From CBDCYN01 sp965224205 (lineage in GTDB: Bacteria > Planctomycetota > Phycisphaerae > Phycisphaerales > Phycisphaeraceae), in contig CBDCYN010000002.1 of NCBI GenBank assembly GCA_965224205.1, positions 124,001-188,000 on the forward strand: a stretch of DNA of 64,000 nucleotides, read 5' to 3'. Numbering within the stretch: position 1 is the stretch's first letter; the number at the start of each line of letters is the position of its first letter. The notes beneath the pieces are model-generated. The model made no database searches. It had not been told where the DNA came from and saw only the letters and a list, made by a program, of their open reading frames with translations. Below, one piece after another: positions 29,992 through 39,652 of this stretch. A program made the translations under genes and the position numbers.

Positions 29992-32471
29992 TCACGCCAC
30001 CCGGCGCCGGGTTAAGCCCAGTGGGCCGGCCAGCAGCGCCAGGGTCACCGCGGCCCCGGGTTCGGGGATGACGGTGGAGATGACCCCGCCGTCGAACGGG
30101 ATCGTGTCTACCCCCAGCTGCACGAACCAGTCGTTGAGGTGTTCCCACTGACGGGTGTCGTCGGTGACCCCGTTCATATCCGCGTCGATGAAGGCGTAGA
30201 TATTGACGTCTTTGTTGATCACCAGCCTCGATCCCGCGAGGATGCGCAGGCCGTCCTGCTCGTTCTGCTCGCCCTCGTTGCCGATCCCGAACAGGTACAG
30301 GGCCTCGGACTCGTCGTTGGCCCCGCGGTTGCCGTTGCTCACGTCGTCGATCACCTCCACGATCGTGGCCTGGCCGTCTTCGCCGACGATGAGTTGCCCG
30401 ATCCCAAAGTTGCCGGAGGTTGATCCACCCGAGCCGAGATCCACGCCACCGGCTTCGAGGGTTTGAATATTCGGCCGACCGTCGCCGTTCATGTGAACGA
30501 TACCTTCGGTAAGGTCGACATTAGACTCGGTGGTGTGGGTAAATTGGAAATTTCCACCGACGCGGAGGACCGCTTCGTCCTCAACTTTCAAGGTGCTGGG
30601 GGCATCAAGGATAACTTCGTTAAGGACGGTGAAGCTAGAATCTGCGCCGGTGACGGAAATTTCAATTCGAGTATCGGGGTCGACGGTGTCAACGGTGATT
30701 AAGCCGTCATTGACTGTGAACCTAGCACGACCTGCCCCGGCATTGTCGATGGTGCGCAACGATGATAAATCGATCACGCCTCCGTCGTCAGTTACAAAAT
30801 TGATCCCATCTTCACTTCGAGCTGGGGCTATCACAGATGTTACGTTAGAAAGATTGATCGTACCGTTGAAATTGGCAGAGACAACAAAGGCTCGTCCACC
30901 GCTGTCAGCGTCATCGAAGCCAGCATTAATACTCTGTAGCCCTGATAGGTCCAGCGTCGAATCATTGGTCGCGGACATGAGCGTGACGGTGCCGGTCAGA
31001 GCCGCTACCGAAAAAATGTCCGAGGCGACGTAATTGGCTTTCATGGTTGAGCCGTTAAATTGAGATCCTCCTTCAGCCCAAAACACCGAATTGGTGATCT
31101 TTCCTGTTTCGTCCGATCCTCCGGCGGACATGATTGCCGCGTTGCTGAGCGTCACAAATGCGCGATCGACGGTCTGTAATGGACCTAGATCGACAATCCC
31201 AGAATTGACGTCGAATTTCGTTCGGCCGGTCTCAGCCGCGGGTCCAATGATGCTTTCAAGAGACGAAAGATTTATGGTTGCCCCGGTATCGACGGTGAAT
31301 TCAATCCTATCTTCGGCGCGTGCCGGAGAGGTCAGGGTGGTGACATTCGAGAGATCAATGATGCTATTGAGATTGGCAGAAACAAAGAACCCTCGTCCAC
31401 CGCTGTCAGCGTCATCGAAGCCAGCATTAATACTCTGTAGCCCCGATAGATCCAGCGTCGAATCGCCGGTCGCGGACATGAGCGTGGTGGTGCCGGTCAA
31501 AGTCGCTACCGAAAAAATGTCCAACGCGGAATACTTGGTTTGCAAGGCGGCGCCATGAAACTGCGATTCATCCGACACCTCAAAAGTTGAATCAACTATC
31601 TCTCCTGAAGCAGCTGTACCTGTTGTAGTAACCGTCCCGCTCGATCCAACGATGAATCTGGCTCGTTTGGCGTTGTTCAGTGGCCCAAGCTCAAGTGTAG
31701 CCCCATCGATATTGAATCGCGTTTGCCCTTCCCCATTACTCGCTGGATTGATGCTGCTTAGGGACGACAAATCCACATGCCCAGCGGTGTTGATGTTGAA
31801 GTCGACCCGTGCGTTCGACTGTACGGGAGAGTTGAGGGTGTGCACGCTGGATAAATCGATCATCCCGCTGTCCGTTGCGTGAATCGACTGGACCACACCG
31901 CTGGTATTGGTCCCGGCGTTGATCGTTTCTAGTGACGCTAACTCGATCTTCGAATCAGGGTTGGTGGCACGGAGGATCTCCGTTGAGCCGAGGCCTGTAG
32001 TTTCATATGAGGTGCCGCCGATAGCGATGGTTGAACCCAACCGGGCGGAGAGGCGGGCTCGGTCGGCGTTGAGTCCCGATCCAGCGCCAGTAGCTGAAAA
32101 ATGGGCGGCGAAGCCAGCAGGATTTGAGCCAGCGTTGATGAATCCACGGATATCGGCTTCAACCAATTCGGTTTCGGGGTCGTCCAATACCGTCAGGCTC
32201 GGGGCGAGGAATGAACTGTTACTGGTGAGATTGAGCGTCACCGAAGTGTCCAACGCGAAAGAAACGATCTCACCGCTAATGGGGCTTTGCTGGTCGAACG
32301 TCACGGTACGTGTCCCACTGGTCGGATTTGGGATAATGACGTTGTAGGTATTTGTGTCGTTGTTGAGTGGTACTTCGGTTAGTGGATCCCCATTGCTATC
32401 GATCCAATTGCTTGCGGTTTTGTAGAAGCTGCTGGCCGGCCCATCCCAGATCGCGGTGATCTCGTCCGCTA
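29992..32471 (-). pseudogene. PEP-CTERM-sorted beta-repeat surface protein, body (5' end cut off by IS630-type element)
   Basis: About 825 residues of a secreted, repetitive protein. It opens with ADEITAIWDGPASSFYKTAS, a typical autotransporter-like start, followed by Ser/Thr/Asn-rich repeats (DSTLDLSGLQSINAGFDDAD occurs twice) and ends with the PEP-CTERM tail IPEPGAAVTLALLAGPLGLT plus RRR. Two units repeat with a 501-bp (167-codon) period. The reading frame continues into the IS element at 32471, where an accidental start was created, but the real signal peptide lies at 33484-33564 on the far side of the insertion. The intact gene would have been a surface protein retained by exosortase; now it lacks a secretion signal. 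Confidence 0.85.
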
Positions 32472-32536
32472 TAGCCATTGGCGTAAATAATCTTCTTTGA
32501 CCGATAAGTGTGATTTCTGGCATGGAGGCCAAGGTC

Positions 32537-32872
32537 ATGACCTATTCGATGGACTTGCGGCAGCGGGTGGTCGTGGCGGCGGGGTCGGGTGAACCGATCG
32601 CTTCGGTGGCAAAGCGGTTTTCCGTGGCGCGGCCGACGGTGCGCGACTGGCTGGGTCGACATCGACGAGGGGAGTTGTCGCCGGGCGTGCCGGGGCCCAA
32701 GGGGCCGGTGAAGCTCACGGCGGCTGATGAGCAGATCTTGCGTGAGAGGGTCGCGGCCCAGCCGGGGATCACGGCCAAGCAGCTGATGCCTCTGCTGAGC
32801 GTGCGGGTGGTCGAATCGACGATGTGCCGGGCGTTGAAGCGTCTGGGGCTATCCTTAAAAAGAAGTCGCTGA
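32537..32872 (+). CDS. IS630-type transposase, first frame (helix-turn-helix part)
   Basis: About 111 residues with a winged helix-turn-helix DNA-binding domain: MTYSMDLRQRVVVAAGSGEP and VAKRFSVARPTVRDWLGRHR. The frame ends after ...RLGLSLKRSR; the second half of the transposase is encoded in the -1 frame from 32824, overlapping by about 49 bases, which fits programmed -1 frameshifting at the A-rich TTAAAAAG stretch. The start MTYSMDLR at 32537 matches the second copy (MAYSMDLR), and an upstream in-frame ATG at 32510 is less likely. Confidence 0.85.
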   Translation: MTYSMDLRQRVVVAAGSGEPIASVAKRFSVARPTVRDWLGRHRRGELSPGVPGPKGPVKLTAADEQILRERVAAQPGITAKQLMPLLSVRVVESTMCRALKRLGLSLKRSR

Positions 32873-33471
32873 TCGCCGCCGAACAAGAACGTCCGGACGT
32901 GGCTCGACGTCGGCGAAGCTTCATGATCGCCCGGCGGTTCGTGGACCCGGGTTCGTTTGTTTTCCTCGATGAATCCGGGGCCAAGACCAACATGACCCGG
33001 CTGTACGGCCGGTCGCCGATCGGCGAGCGCTGCGTGGATCACACCCCGGACGGCCACTGGAAAACCATGACGATGCTCAGTGCCATCCGGCTCGACGGCG
33101 TGAGCCAAGGCGCGACGGTGGTGGTCGACGGTCCGATGGACGCGGCAACGTTCCTGGCTTATACACAGCAGTTCTTGGCCCCGTCGCTGCGGCCCGGGGA
33201 TGTCGTGGTGATGGACAATCTCTCGTCGCACAAAGGCGCGGGGATCCGTGAGGCGATCGAAGCGGCCGGCGCGGACCTTTGGTACTTGCCGCCTTACTCG
33301 CCCGACCTCAACCCGATCGAAAAGCTGTGGAGCAAAGTCAAAGCGTGGCTACGTCGGGTCAGCGCCAAGACGTTCGACGCCTTGAACGACGCCATCGCCG
33401 ATGCCCTGCGAGCCGTTCACCCCACAGAATGCCCCAACTACTTTCAAGCCTGTGGCTATGGAGAACATTGA
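32824..33471 (+). CDS. IS630-type transposase, second frame (DDE catalytic part)
   Basis: About 200 residues of Tc1/mariner-like DDE endonuclease. The catalytic Asp is in FVFLDESGAKTNMTRLYGRS, the second Asp in VVMDNLSSHK, and the final Glu in YSPDLNPIEKLWSKVKAWLR. No proper start is visible; it is probably made as a fusion with the preceding frame by -1 frameshifting, as the matching layout in copy 2 shows. The catalytic residues are all present, so the element may be active. Confidence 0.9.
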   Translation: MPGVEASGAILKKKSLIAAEQERPDVARRRRSFMIARRFVDPGSFVFLDESGAKTNMTRLYGRSPIGERCVDHTPDGHWKTMTMLSAIRLDGVSQGATVVVDGPMDAATFLAYTQQFLAPSLRPGDVVVMDNLSSHKGAGIREAIEAAGADLWYLPPYSPDLNPIEKLWSKVKAWLRRVSAKTFDALNDAIADALRAVHPTECPNYFQACGYGEH

Positions 33472-33483
33472 TGCCAGATGCTC

Positions 33484-33564
33484 TAGGGTTGGCGAAGTAA
33501 CCAGCGCTGCTATCCCCGCAACCAGCCCGATGCGCGCACACGACAACGACTTGCCTCTCAACAT
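33484..33564 (-). pseudogene. Severed signal peptide of the PEP-CTERM protein
   Basis: Encodes MLRGKSLSCARIGLVAGIAA and LVTSPTL, a classic signal peptide, with an AAGGAG ribosome site 7 bases before the ATG at 33564. The frame runs into the IS630-type element at its TA border. Joining it to the body at 32471 by removing the element and one TA gives ...SPTLADEITAIWDG in frame, with a good Ala-Asp cleavage site. This fixes the insertion point to codon 27. Confidence 0.85.
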
Positions 33565-33702
33565 GGTCTTGCTCCTTAGAAAAAAGGGTTTATGTGATGT
33601 GGTTAGAAATTCTTCTCTGTAGATATACTCCGCCCTAGAGCGCTTGGCGTAATTAATCGCCGCTGGCCGATAAGAGAGATTTCTGGCAAGGAGGCCAAGG
33701 TC

Positions 33703-34038
33703 ATGGCGTATTCGATGGATCTACGTAAGCGGGTGGTATGGGCCGCCGAGTCGGGTCAGACGATCACGGGGGTATCACGACAGTTTCGGGTGGCGAGGTC
33801 GACGGTTCGCGACTGGTGTGATCGGCACCGCCGGGGCGTGTTGACGCCGGGGGTGCCGGGGCCCAAGGGGTCGGTCAAGCTTACGGCGGCCGATGAGCAA
33901 CGGATGCGTGAGGCGGTGGCGGCCAAGCCGGGGATCACGGCCAAGCAGTTGAGGGCGATGCTGAACCTGGGCGTCGTGGAATCGACGGTGTGCCGGGCGT
34001 TGAAGCGGCTGGGGCTGTCGCTCAAAAGAAGTCGCTGA
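33703..34038 (+). CDS. IS630-type transposase, first frame (copy 2)
   Basis: 111 residues, MAYSMDLRKRVVWAAESGQT followed by ITGVSRQFRVARSTVRDWCD, the same DNA-binding layout as copy 1. It ends with LGLSLKRSR and a stop; the DDE part continues in the -1 frame. The matching overlap and stop position in two diverged copies support real -1 frameshifting (here at CTCAAAAG). Confidence 0.85.
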   Translation: MAYSMDLRKRVVWAAESGQTITGVSRQFRVARSTVRDWCDRHRRGVLTPGVPGPKGSVKLTAADEQRMREAVAAKPGITAKQLRAMLNLGVVESTVCRALKRLGLSLKRSR

Positions 34039-34637
34039 TCGCCGCCGAGCAAGATCGCCCCGACGTGGCCCAACGCCGCCACAACTTCACGATCGCCCGG
34101 CGGTTCGTGGACCCGGCCCATCTGGTTTTCCTCGACGAATCTGGGGCCAAGACGGATATGACCCGGCTGTATGGCTGGTCGCCGATCGGGCAGCGTTGCG
34201 TGGACCGCACCCCGCACGGCCGCTGGAAGACGCTCACGATGCTCAGCGCGATCCGGCTCGACGGGGTGATCCAAGGTGCGACGGTCGTGGTCGATGGCCC
34301 GATGAACTCGGCGACGTTCCTGGCCTACACCCAGCAGTTCTTGGCCCCGTCGTTGCGCCCGGGTGACGTGGTCGTGATGGACAATCTCTCGAGTCACCAA
34401 GCCGCCGCGGTGCGCGAAGCGATCGAGGCCGTCGACGCCGACCTGGGGTACCTGCCCCCGTACAGCCCGGACCTGAACCCGATCGAGAAGCTGTGGAGCA
34501 AGGTCAAGGCGTGGCTACGCCGCGTCGCCGCCAAGACCTTCGGCACGCTCCAAGACGCCATCGCCGATGCCCTGACAGACGTCACGCCCACCGAGTGCCA
34601 AAACTACTTCACCTCTTGCGGATATGGCGATTATTGA
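33990..34637 (+). CDS. IS630-type transposase, second frame (copy 2)
   Basis: About 200 residues of DDE catalytic part with VFLDESGAKTDMTRLYGWSP, VVMDNLSSHQ and YSPDLNPIEKLWSKVKAWLR. All three acidic catalytic residues are present. Expected to be produced by -1 frameshifting from the preceding frame. Confidence 0.9.
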   Translation: MPGVEAAGAVAQKKSLIAAEQDRPDVAQRRHNFTIARRFVDPAHLVFLDESGAKTDMTRLYGWSPIGQRCVDRTPHGRWKTLTMLSAIRLDGVIQGATVVVDGPMNSATFLAYTQQFLAPSLRPGDVVVMDNLSSHQAAAVREAIEAVDADLGYLPPYSPDLNPIEKLWSKVKAWLRRVAAKTFGTLQDAIADALTDVTPTECQNYFTSCGYGDY

Positions 34638-34651
34638 CGCAAAACGCTCTA

Positions 34652-34934
34652 ATTGACCCCGACGTCCCAGTTTAATAAAAGGAGTGGAAAAGTCAATAGT
34701 TTTTTATTCTTTTGTGAAAAATGAGGCAGAACAACCCCATGTGACGGGTCCCCGGTTTGGGGCGAGCGTGGGCCCGAGGCGGGCGGCTAGGACCGTGTCC
34801 GTTTCGATTTTTTCAGGTAGGGCGCTTAGCGAACGGTAACAGTGGGGCAGCGGGTTCTTGTTCTCACCTCGCCCGCTGACGAAGCACCCGCTTGCTCACG
34901 GTCGCGGTTCGCCAGAAAGGAGACACGCAATCGA
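34652..34934. other. Gap between IS630 copy 2 and gyrB
   Basis: No gene. An AT-rich stretch (34680-34720) is followed by GC-rich DNA. Near 34885-34912 the plus strand reads GCTTGCTCACGGTCGCGGTT, whose reverse complement resembles the repeat inserted in carB (CCGCGACCGTGAG...AGCGG). Confidence 0.5.
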
Positions 34935-37589
34935 TCATACGTCGAGGTTCTTGACGTCTAACGCGTGCTGCTCGATGTACTGGCGGCGGGGCTCGACCTC
35001 TTCACCCATGAGGATCGAGAACAACTGCTCGGCCTCGCTGGCGGCGTCCCAGGTCACGCGTAGCAGGACGCGCTGCGATGGGTCCATGGTGGTGTCCCAG
35101 AGCTGGTCGGCGTCCATCTCGCCCAGGCCCTTGAACCGCTTGATGTCGATGCCGTGCTTGGCGGATTCGAGGATCACCTCGACCACGGCTGCGAGGTTGG
35201 CGATCTCCACGACCCGTTCGTTGCCCTTGGCGTCACGGCTGATCAAAGCGAATCGCGACAGCGTCTGCTCCTGGCCCGGGGCCGCTTCGGGGGTCGCGGC
35301 GAGGCGGTAGTCGTCCACAGAGAGCCCTAGCTGCTCTAAACGGTTGATCAACCGGTCGAGCTCGCGCGACTCGTGTAGCTCGCGTCGGAGCGCCCGGGTG
35401 GTGGGCGGTGTCGAGTCAGAGGGGGAATCACGGTCAGGCGCGTCCTCGCCGATGACCTTGTCGAGCTCGGGGTCGGATTCGCTTAGCCCGTGCTGGGCGC
35501 AGAACGCCTCGACCTGTGATTCGGACCAGAAGAAATGGTTCGTGGCGGCACCGGATGGTCCCTGGCTGGGGACCTGGAGCTGGATGCGCGGCAGGCGGGT
35601 CTTGCCTTGCGGGTCTTGGTTTCGTAGAGCGAGCAACTCCTGGATGTCGATGCCGCGTCGCTCGACGATCGTGACGTGCTGGCCGATCTGCTCGAGCAGT
35701 TCAAACGCCGAGGCCAGGGCTTGGCCCTCAAGTTGATGCACCTGTTCGTGCCGGCCGTTGCGCACGACGAGCTTCGCGTCGCGGGTGCCCAGTTCGCTTA
35801 GCAGCGATTTCATCCGCCCCTCGTTGAGCACGTACTCGCTTTGCTTGTTGCGGATGACCTGGTATAGCGGCGGCTGTGCGATGTAGATCCGGTTTTGGCG
35901 GATCAGCTCGGGCATCTGCCGGAAGAAGAACGTCAGCAGCAGCGTGCGGATGTGCGAACCGTCGACGTCGGCGTCGGTCATGATGATGATCTTGCCGTAC
36001 CGGAGCTTGGAGATGTCGAAGTCGTCGGCCCCGATACCGCAGTTGAGCGCCTGGATGATTGTACGGATCTCCTCGAACCCGAGGATCTTGTCGAGCCGGG
36101 CTTTTTCGACGTTGAGGATCTTGCCTTTGAGCGGGAGGATCGCCTGGATCTTGTTGTCGCGCCCGCCCTTGGCTGAGCCGCCGGCGGACTCGCCCTCGAC
36201 CAGGAACAGCTCGGAGCTGTCGACGTCCTTGGAGGTGCAATCGTAGAGCTTGCCGGGCAGGTCGCCGCTATCGAGGGCGCCCTTGCGGCGGGTGAGCTCC
36301 CGGGCCTTACGCGCCGCTTCACGGGCCTGGGCGGCCATGATCCCCTTCATGCAGATCCGCTTGGCGTGGGAGGGGTTTTCTTCAAGCCAGCTGGCTAGCC
36401 GCGACCCCACGCCTGTATTGATAAACGACTCGACCTCGCTGTTGCCAAGCTTGGTCTTGGTCTGCCCCTCGAACTGGGGGTCGGAGACTTTGACGGACAG
36501 CACCGCCACGAGGCCCTCGCGCACGTCGTCGCCGCTGGGGGCGGTATCGCCCTTAAGCAGGTTGGTGTTGCGGGCGTACGTGTTGAGGGTCCGCGTCAGC
36601 GCGGTCTTGAAGCCCGACAGGTGGGTACCGCCCTCGATCGTGTTGATATTGTTGGCGAAGGTCAGCAGGGTCTCGTTGTAGGAATCGTTGTATTGAAAGG
36701 CCAGCTCACAGACCAGGCCGGTGGGCTCATCCTCGAACCGGAAAAACGCGGGCGGTTCGAACAGCACGTTCTTCTGCTCATTTAACGCCCGCACGAAATG
36801 GACGATGCCGTCGGGGAACAGGAACGTGTCGCTGACCCCGGATCGCTCATCCTCAAGGGTGATTGTCAGGCCGGGGTTGAGGTAGGCCAGCTCGCGCAGC
36901 CGGCCCGCGATCGTGTCGTAGCGGAACTCGGTATCCGGGAAGACCTGCGGGTCGGGCTTGAAGCAGACCTTGGTGCCGGTGTTGTTGCGTTTGTTAACGG
37001 CTTTGAGCGGTTCGGACACCTCGCCGCGCTCGAACGACATGGTGTGGAGGCTGCCGTCGCGAGCGATCTCGACCTCGAACCACTCCGACAGGGCGTTGAC
37101 CACGCTGGCCCCCACCCCGTGCAGGCCGCCGGAAACTTTATAAGAGTCGTGATCGAATTTGCCGCCGGCGTGGAGGGTGGTCATGACGATCTCGACGGTG
37201 GGCCGGCCGTTGAGCATGGGGTTGGGGTGCTTGTAGGGCCCTACGGGGATGCCCGATCCGTCGTCGATGATTGACACCGACCCGTCAGCGTGGAAGGTGA
37301 CGTTGACGTTATCGCAGCGCCCGGCCATGTGCTCGTCGATCGCGTTGTCGACGATCTCGTAGATCAGGTGGTGCAGGCCGCGTGTGGTGGTGTCGCCGAT
37401 GTACATCCCCGGCCGTTTGCGGACCGCTTCGAGGCCCTCGAGGACCTTGATACTCGCTTCGGTGTATTGACCACTGACGGGGCCGGGAGCCGATGCGGGG
37501 ACCGCTCCGGGGGCAGGCCCTGGGGCTTGGGTACCGGGGGTGTTGTCCGTCAATTCAGGGCCTTCCGTTTCAGTCAATTGGCTTGCCAT
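34935..37589 (-). CDS. gyrB: DNA gyrase subunit B
   Basis: ATPase subunit of the type II topoisomerase that introduces negative supercoils. The GHKL ATPase motifs EIVDNAIDEHMAGRCDNV, DDGSGIPVG and SGGLHGVGASVVNALS are clear; the TOPRIM motif EGESAGGSAKGGRD, the PLKGKILNVEKARLDKILGF segment and IIMTDADVDGSHIRTLLLTF follow. The C-terminus ends after the QLWDTTMDPSQR motif. At 884 residues it exceeds the E. coli form (804): a low-complexity N-terminal extension (Pro/Gly/Ala-rich, about 40 residues) and a 150-residue stretch of weak similarity between the TOPRIM domain and the tail account for this. No gyrA nearby. Confidence 0.97.
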   Translation of the reverse strand: MASQLTETEGPELTDNTPGTQAPGPAPGAVPASAPGPVSGQYTEASIKVLEGLEAVRKRPGMYIGDTTTRGLHHLIYEIVDNAIDEHMAGRCDNVNVTFHADGSVSIIDDGSGIPVGPYKHPNPMLNGRPTVEIVMTTLHAGGKFDHDSYKVSGGLHGVGASVVNALSEWFEVEIARDGSLHTMSFERGEVSEPLKAVNKRNNTGTKVCFKPDPQVFPDTEFRYDTIAGRLRELAYLNPGLTITLEDERSGVSDTFLFPDGIVHFVRALNEQKNVLFEPPAFFRFEDEPTGLVCELAFQYNDSYNETLLTFANNINTIEGGTHLSGFKTALTRTLNTYARNTNLLKGDTAPSGDDVREGLVAVLSVKVSDPQFEGQTKTKLGNSEVESFINTGVGSRLASWLEENPSHAKRICMKGIMAAQAREAARKARELTRRKGALDSGDLPGKLYDCTSKDVDSSELFLVEGESAGGSAKGGRDNKIQAILPLKGKILNVEKARLDKILGFEEIRTIIQALNCGIGADDFDISKLRYGKIIIMTDADVDGSHIRTLLLTFFFRQMPELIRQNRIYIAQPPLYQVIRNKQSEYVLNEGRMKSLLSELGTRDAKLVVRNGRHEQVHQLEGQALASAFELLEQIGQHVTIVERRGIDIQELLALRNQDPQGKTRLPRIQLQVPSQGPSGAATNHFFWSESQVEAFCAQHGLSESDPELDKVIGEDAPDRDSPSDSTPPTTRALRRELHESRELDRLINRLEQLGLSVDDYRLAATPEAAPGQEQTLSRFALISRDAKGNERVVEIANLAAVVEVILESAKHGIDIKRFKGLGEMDADQLWDTTMDPSQRVLLRVTWDAASEAEQLFSILMGEEVEPRRQYIEQHALDVKNLDV

Positions 37590-37823
37590 GACCGCCGCTC
37601 GTGAGTCACGAAAATCAGATGTTCAACCGATGCTTCGAGCCCATGTATCCTATCATGATTTGAGACAAATCACCAACGACTGGGCAGAATATTCGGGTTT
37701 TGGCCATGGAATAAAACTTCCTTAAATATGGGAACTTATGGCCAACACGTCCAATCTTTATCGCCGAGACGGGACACAAAAGATTCTAAGGAAACTGCTT
37801 CGCAGAAATGGAGGTTCGAGCCC

Positions 37824-39538
37824 TTAATCCAGAAAGGTCAACCGGTGGGCGATCGGCATCCGCCGGCCGAACCCGAATGCCCGGCTGGTGATCTTCAACC
37901 CAGGGGCGGCTTGCTTACGTTTGTACTCGTTTTGATCGATCATGCGCACCATCCGCGCGATCATGTCCGGGTCGGTGTCGGGCATTGCTTCGATGATCTG
38001 CTGGGCGGAGTTTTCGCGTTCGACGTATCGCTCCACGATCTGGTCGAGCACGTCGTAGGGCGGCAGGCTGTCTTGATCCGTTTGATCCGGGCGTAGCTCG
38101 GCACTGGGCGGCTTGGTGATCGAGCTTTCGGGGATAACCGACCCGTTGAACTGTCGGCGTAGCGGGCTATCGGGGTTCTCGTTGATCCATCGCGCCAACT
38201 GCCACACCATGGTCTTGGGCACGTCGCTGAGCACTGCCAACCCCCCGGCCATATCGCCGTAAAGGGTGCAATACCCTACGGCTAGCTCACTTTTGTTGCC
38301 CGTGGTGACCAGCAAGGAACCGGATTTATTGCTTAGGGCCATAAGGATCACCCCGCGGATGCGGGCTTGGACGTTCTCCTCGGTGCTGTCGACGGCCAGC
38401 CCTTGAAATTCAGAGGTCAAGAGGCGTTCAAACGCTTGATGAGGCTCGTCGATCGGGATCTCCTGAAAACGCATCGAAAGCCGATCGGCGACTTCCTTCG
38501 CGTCGGTCACCGATCCGGGCGAGCTGTACCGTGACGGCATGGCCACCCCACGGACGTTGTCGGCCCCCACGGCAGCGACGCTCAACGCCGCGCACAGCGC
38601 CGAATCGATCCCCCCTGACAACCCCAAAACGATCGAACCAAACCCGCACTTGGCACAGTAATCACGGAGACCAAGCACCAAGGCGTGGTAGGCGGATTCG
38701 ACGCCTGTCTTGGGGGTTTCGGTCCGGGATACGCGGCGGGCGTCGCTAGGATCACCTTGGGACGAGGGCGGAGGTACTAGATCCACGGTCACCAGGTCTG
38801 GCTCGAAATCCTTGGCGTGGGTGATGAGCCTGCCGGTAAAGTCGAACGCGCAACTATTGCCGTCGAAAATTAGCTCATCGTTGCCCCCGACCTGGTTGAC
38901 GTAGATCAGCGGGATCTTGTACCGCTTGGCGGTGTGGGCGAAGAGCTTCATCCTGAATTCGTGTTTGCGGATGACATAAGGCGACGCTGAGCAGTTGATG
39001 AAGATTTCCGCGCCACGGGCGGCGAGCTGTTCGACTGGGTTATCGTGGTAAAGCTGGCGGGTGACCATCTGCTGGTCGTTCCAGAGATCTTCGCAGATGC
39101 TGATCCCGGTGGGCACGCCGTGGAGGGTGGTCAGGTCTAGGGCCGGGCCGGGCTCGAAATACCTTGATTCATCGAATACATCGTACGTCGGCAATAATCC
39201 CTTAAAATGTCGGTGTATAATACGTTGGTTGTGACAGACAGCCGCAGCGTTGTGTAAAGCACGGCCGGTCGGCGACGGGTTGGGGTGGGGGTACCCGACG
39301 ATCGCGGCGATGCCCTTGCACCGTTGAGCGATCGATTCGACCGCTCGTCGGCAGTGATCGATGACGGCGGGTTTGAGGAGTAGATCTTTGGGAGGGTAAC
39401 CTAACACCGCCAACTCGGGGAAGACCACCAGCTGGGCGTCGAGCCGGCGGGCAGCCTCGATGGACTGGAGACGATCAGTTCATGGTTCCCGGCGATGTCG
39501 CCGACGGTAGGGTTAATCTGGGCTAGGGCGATCCTCAT
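37824..39538 (-). pseudogene. nadE: Glutamine-dependent NAD+ synthetase, frameshifted near the start
   Basis: Last step of NAD+ synthesis: amidation of nicotinic acid adenine dinucleotide. N-terminal nitrilase-type glutaminase (catalytic Glu in VVFPELAVLGYPPKDLLL, Cys in GISICEDLW) and C-terminal ATP-pyrophosphatase (VLGLSGGIDSALCAALS). The first 27 codons (MRIALAQINPTVGDIAGNHE then LIVSS) start at 39538 in one frame; the rest (IEAARRLDAQLVVFPELAV) is in another, so one base appears missing near 39465-39475. The 37824-39428 part is open. Either a sequencing error or a recent frameshift in an essential-looking gene. Confidence 0.85.
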
Positions 39539-39652
39539 GCCAGCCCGCCCCGGGGCGTGGTTCGATCCACGGGTGATCGACTTAGGCGTGTTAGGCGTGA
39601 ACTTTTTTGAGGTTGATTGACCCATCGCATGAGCAAGCCTACCTTGTTTGAG

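Larger units (their letters stand above)
32470..33485 (+). mobile_element. IS630-type insertion sequence, copy 1
   Basis: A 1016-bp element including TA at each border. Inverted ends align: TATAGCCATTGGCGTAAATA on the left, TAGAGCATCTGGCATCAATG on the right (read inward). It is inserted at a TA inside codon 27 (CTA, Leu) of the PEP-CTERM protein gene, splitting its signal peptide. It carries a two-frame transposase. Confidence 0.9.
33636..34651 (+). mobile_element. IS630-type insertion sequence, copy 2
   Basis: 1016 bp including TA borders, same length as copy 1. Ends align as TAGAGCGCTTGGCGTAATTA (left) and TAGAGCGTTTTGCGTCAATA (right, read inward). It lies 72 bases upstream of the PEP-CTERM start codon, so it probably separates that gene from its promoter. 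Diverged from copy 1, so not a recent duplication. Confidence 0.9.

Noticed and set aside
30139..32347. Plus-strand frames across the PEP-CTERM gene
   Set aside because: Antisense shadows without start signals; the minus frame has signal peptide and sorting tail.
37800..37825. GGTTCGAGCCC resembling a tRNA T-loop
   Set aside because: No matching stems or other arms upstream; it overlaps the nadE stop region.
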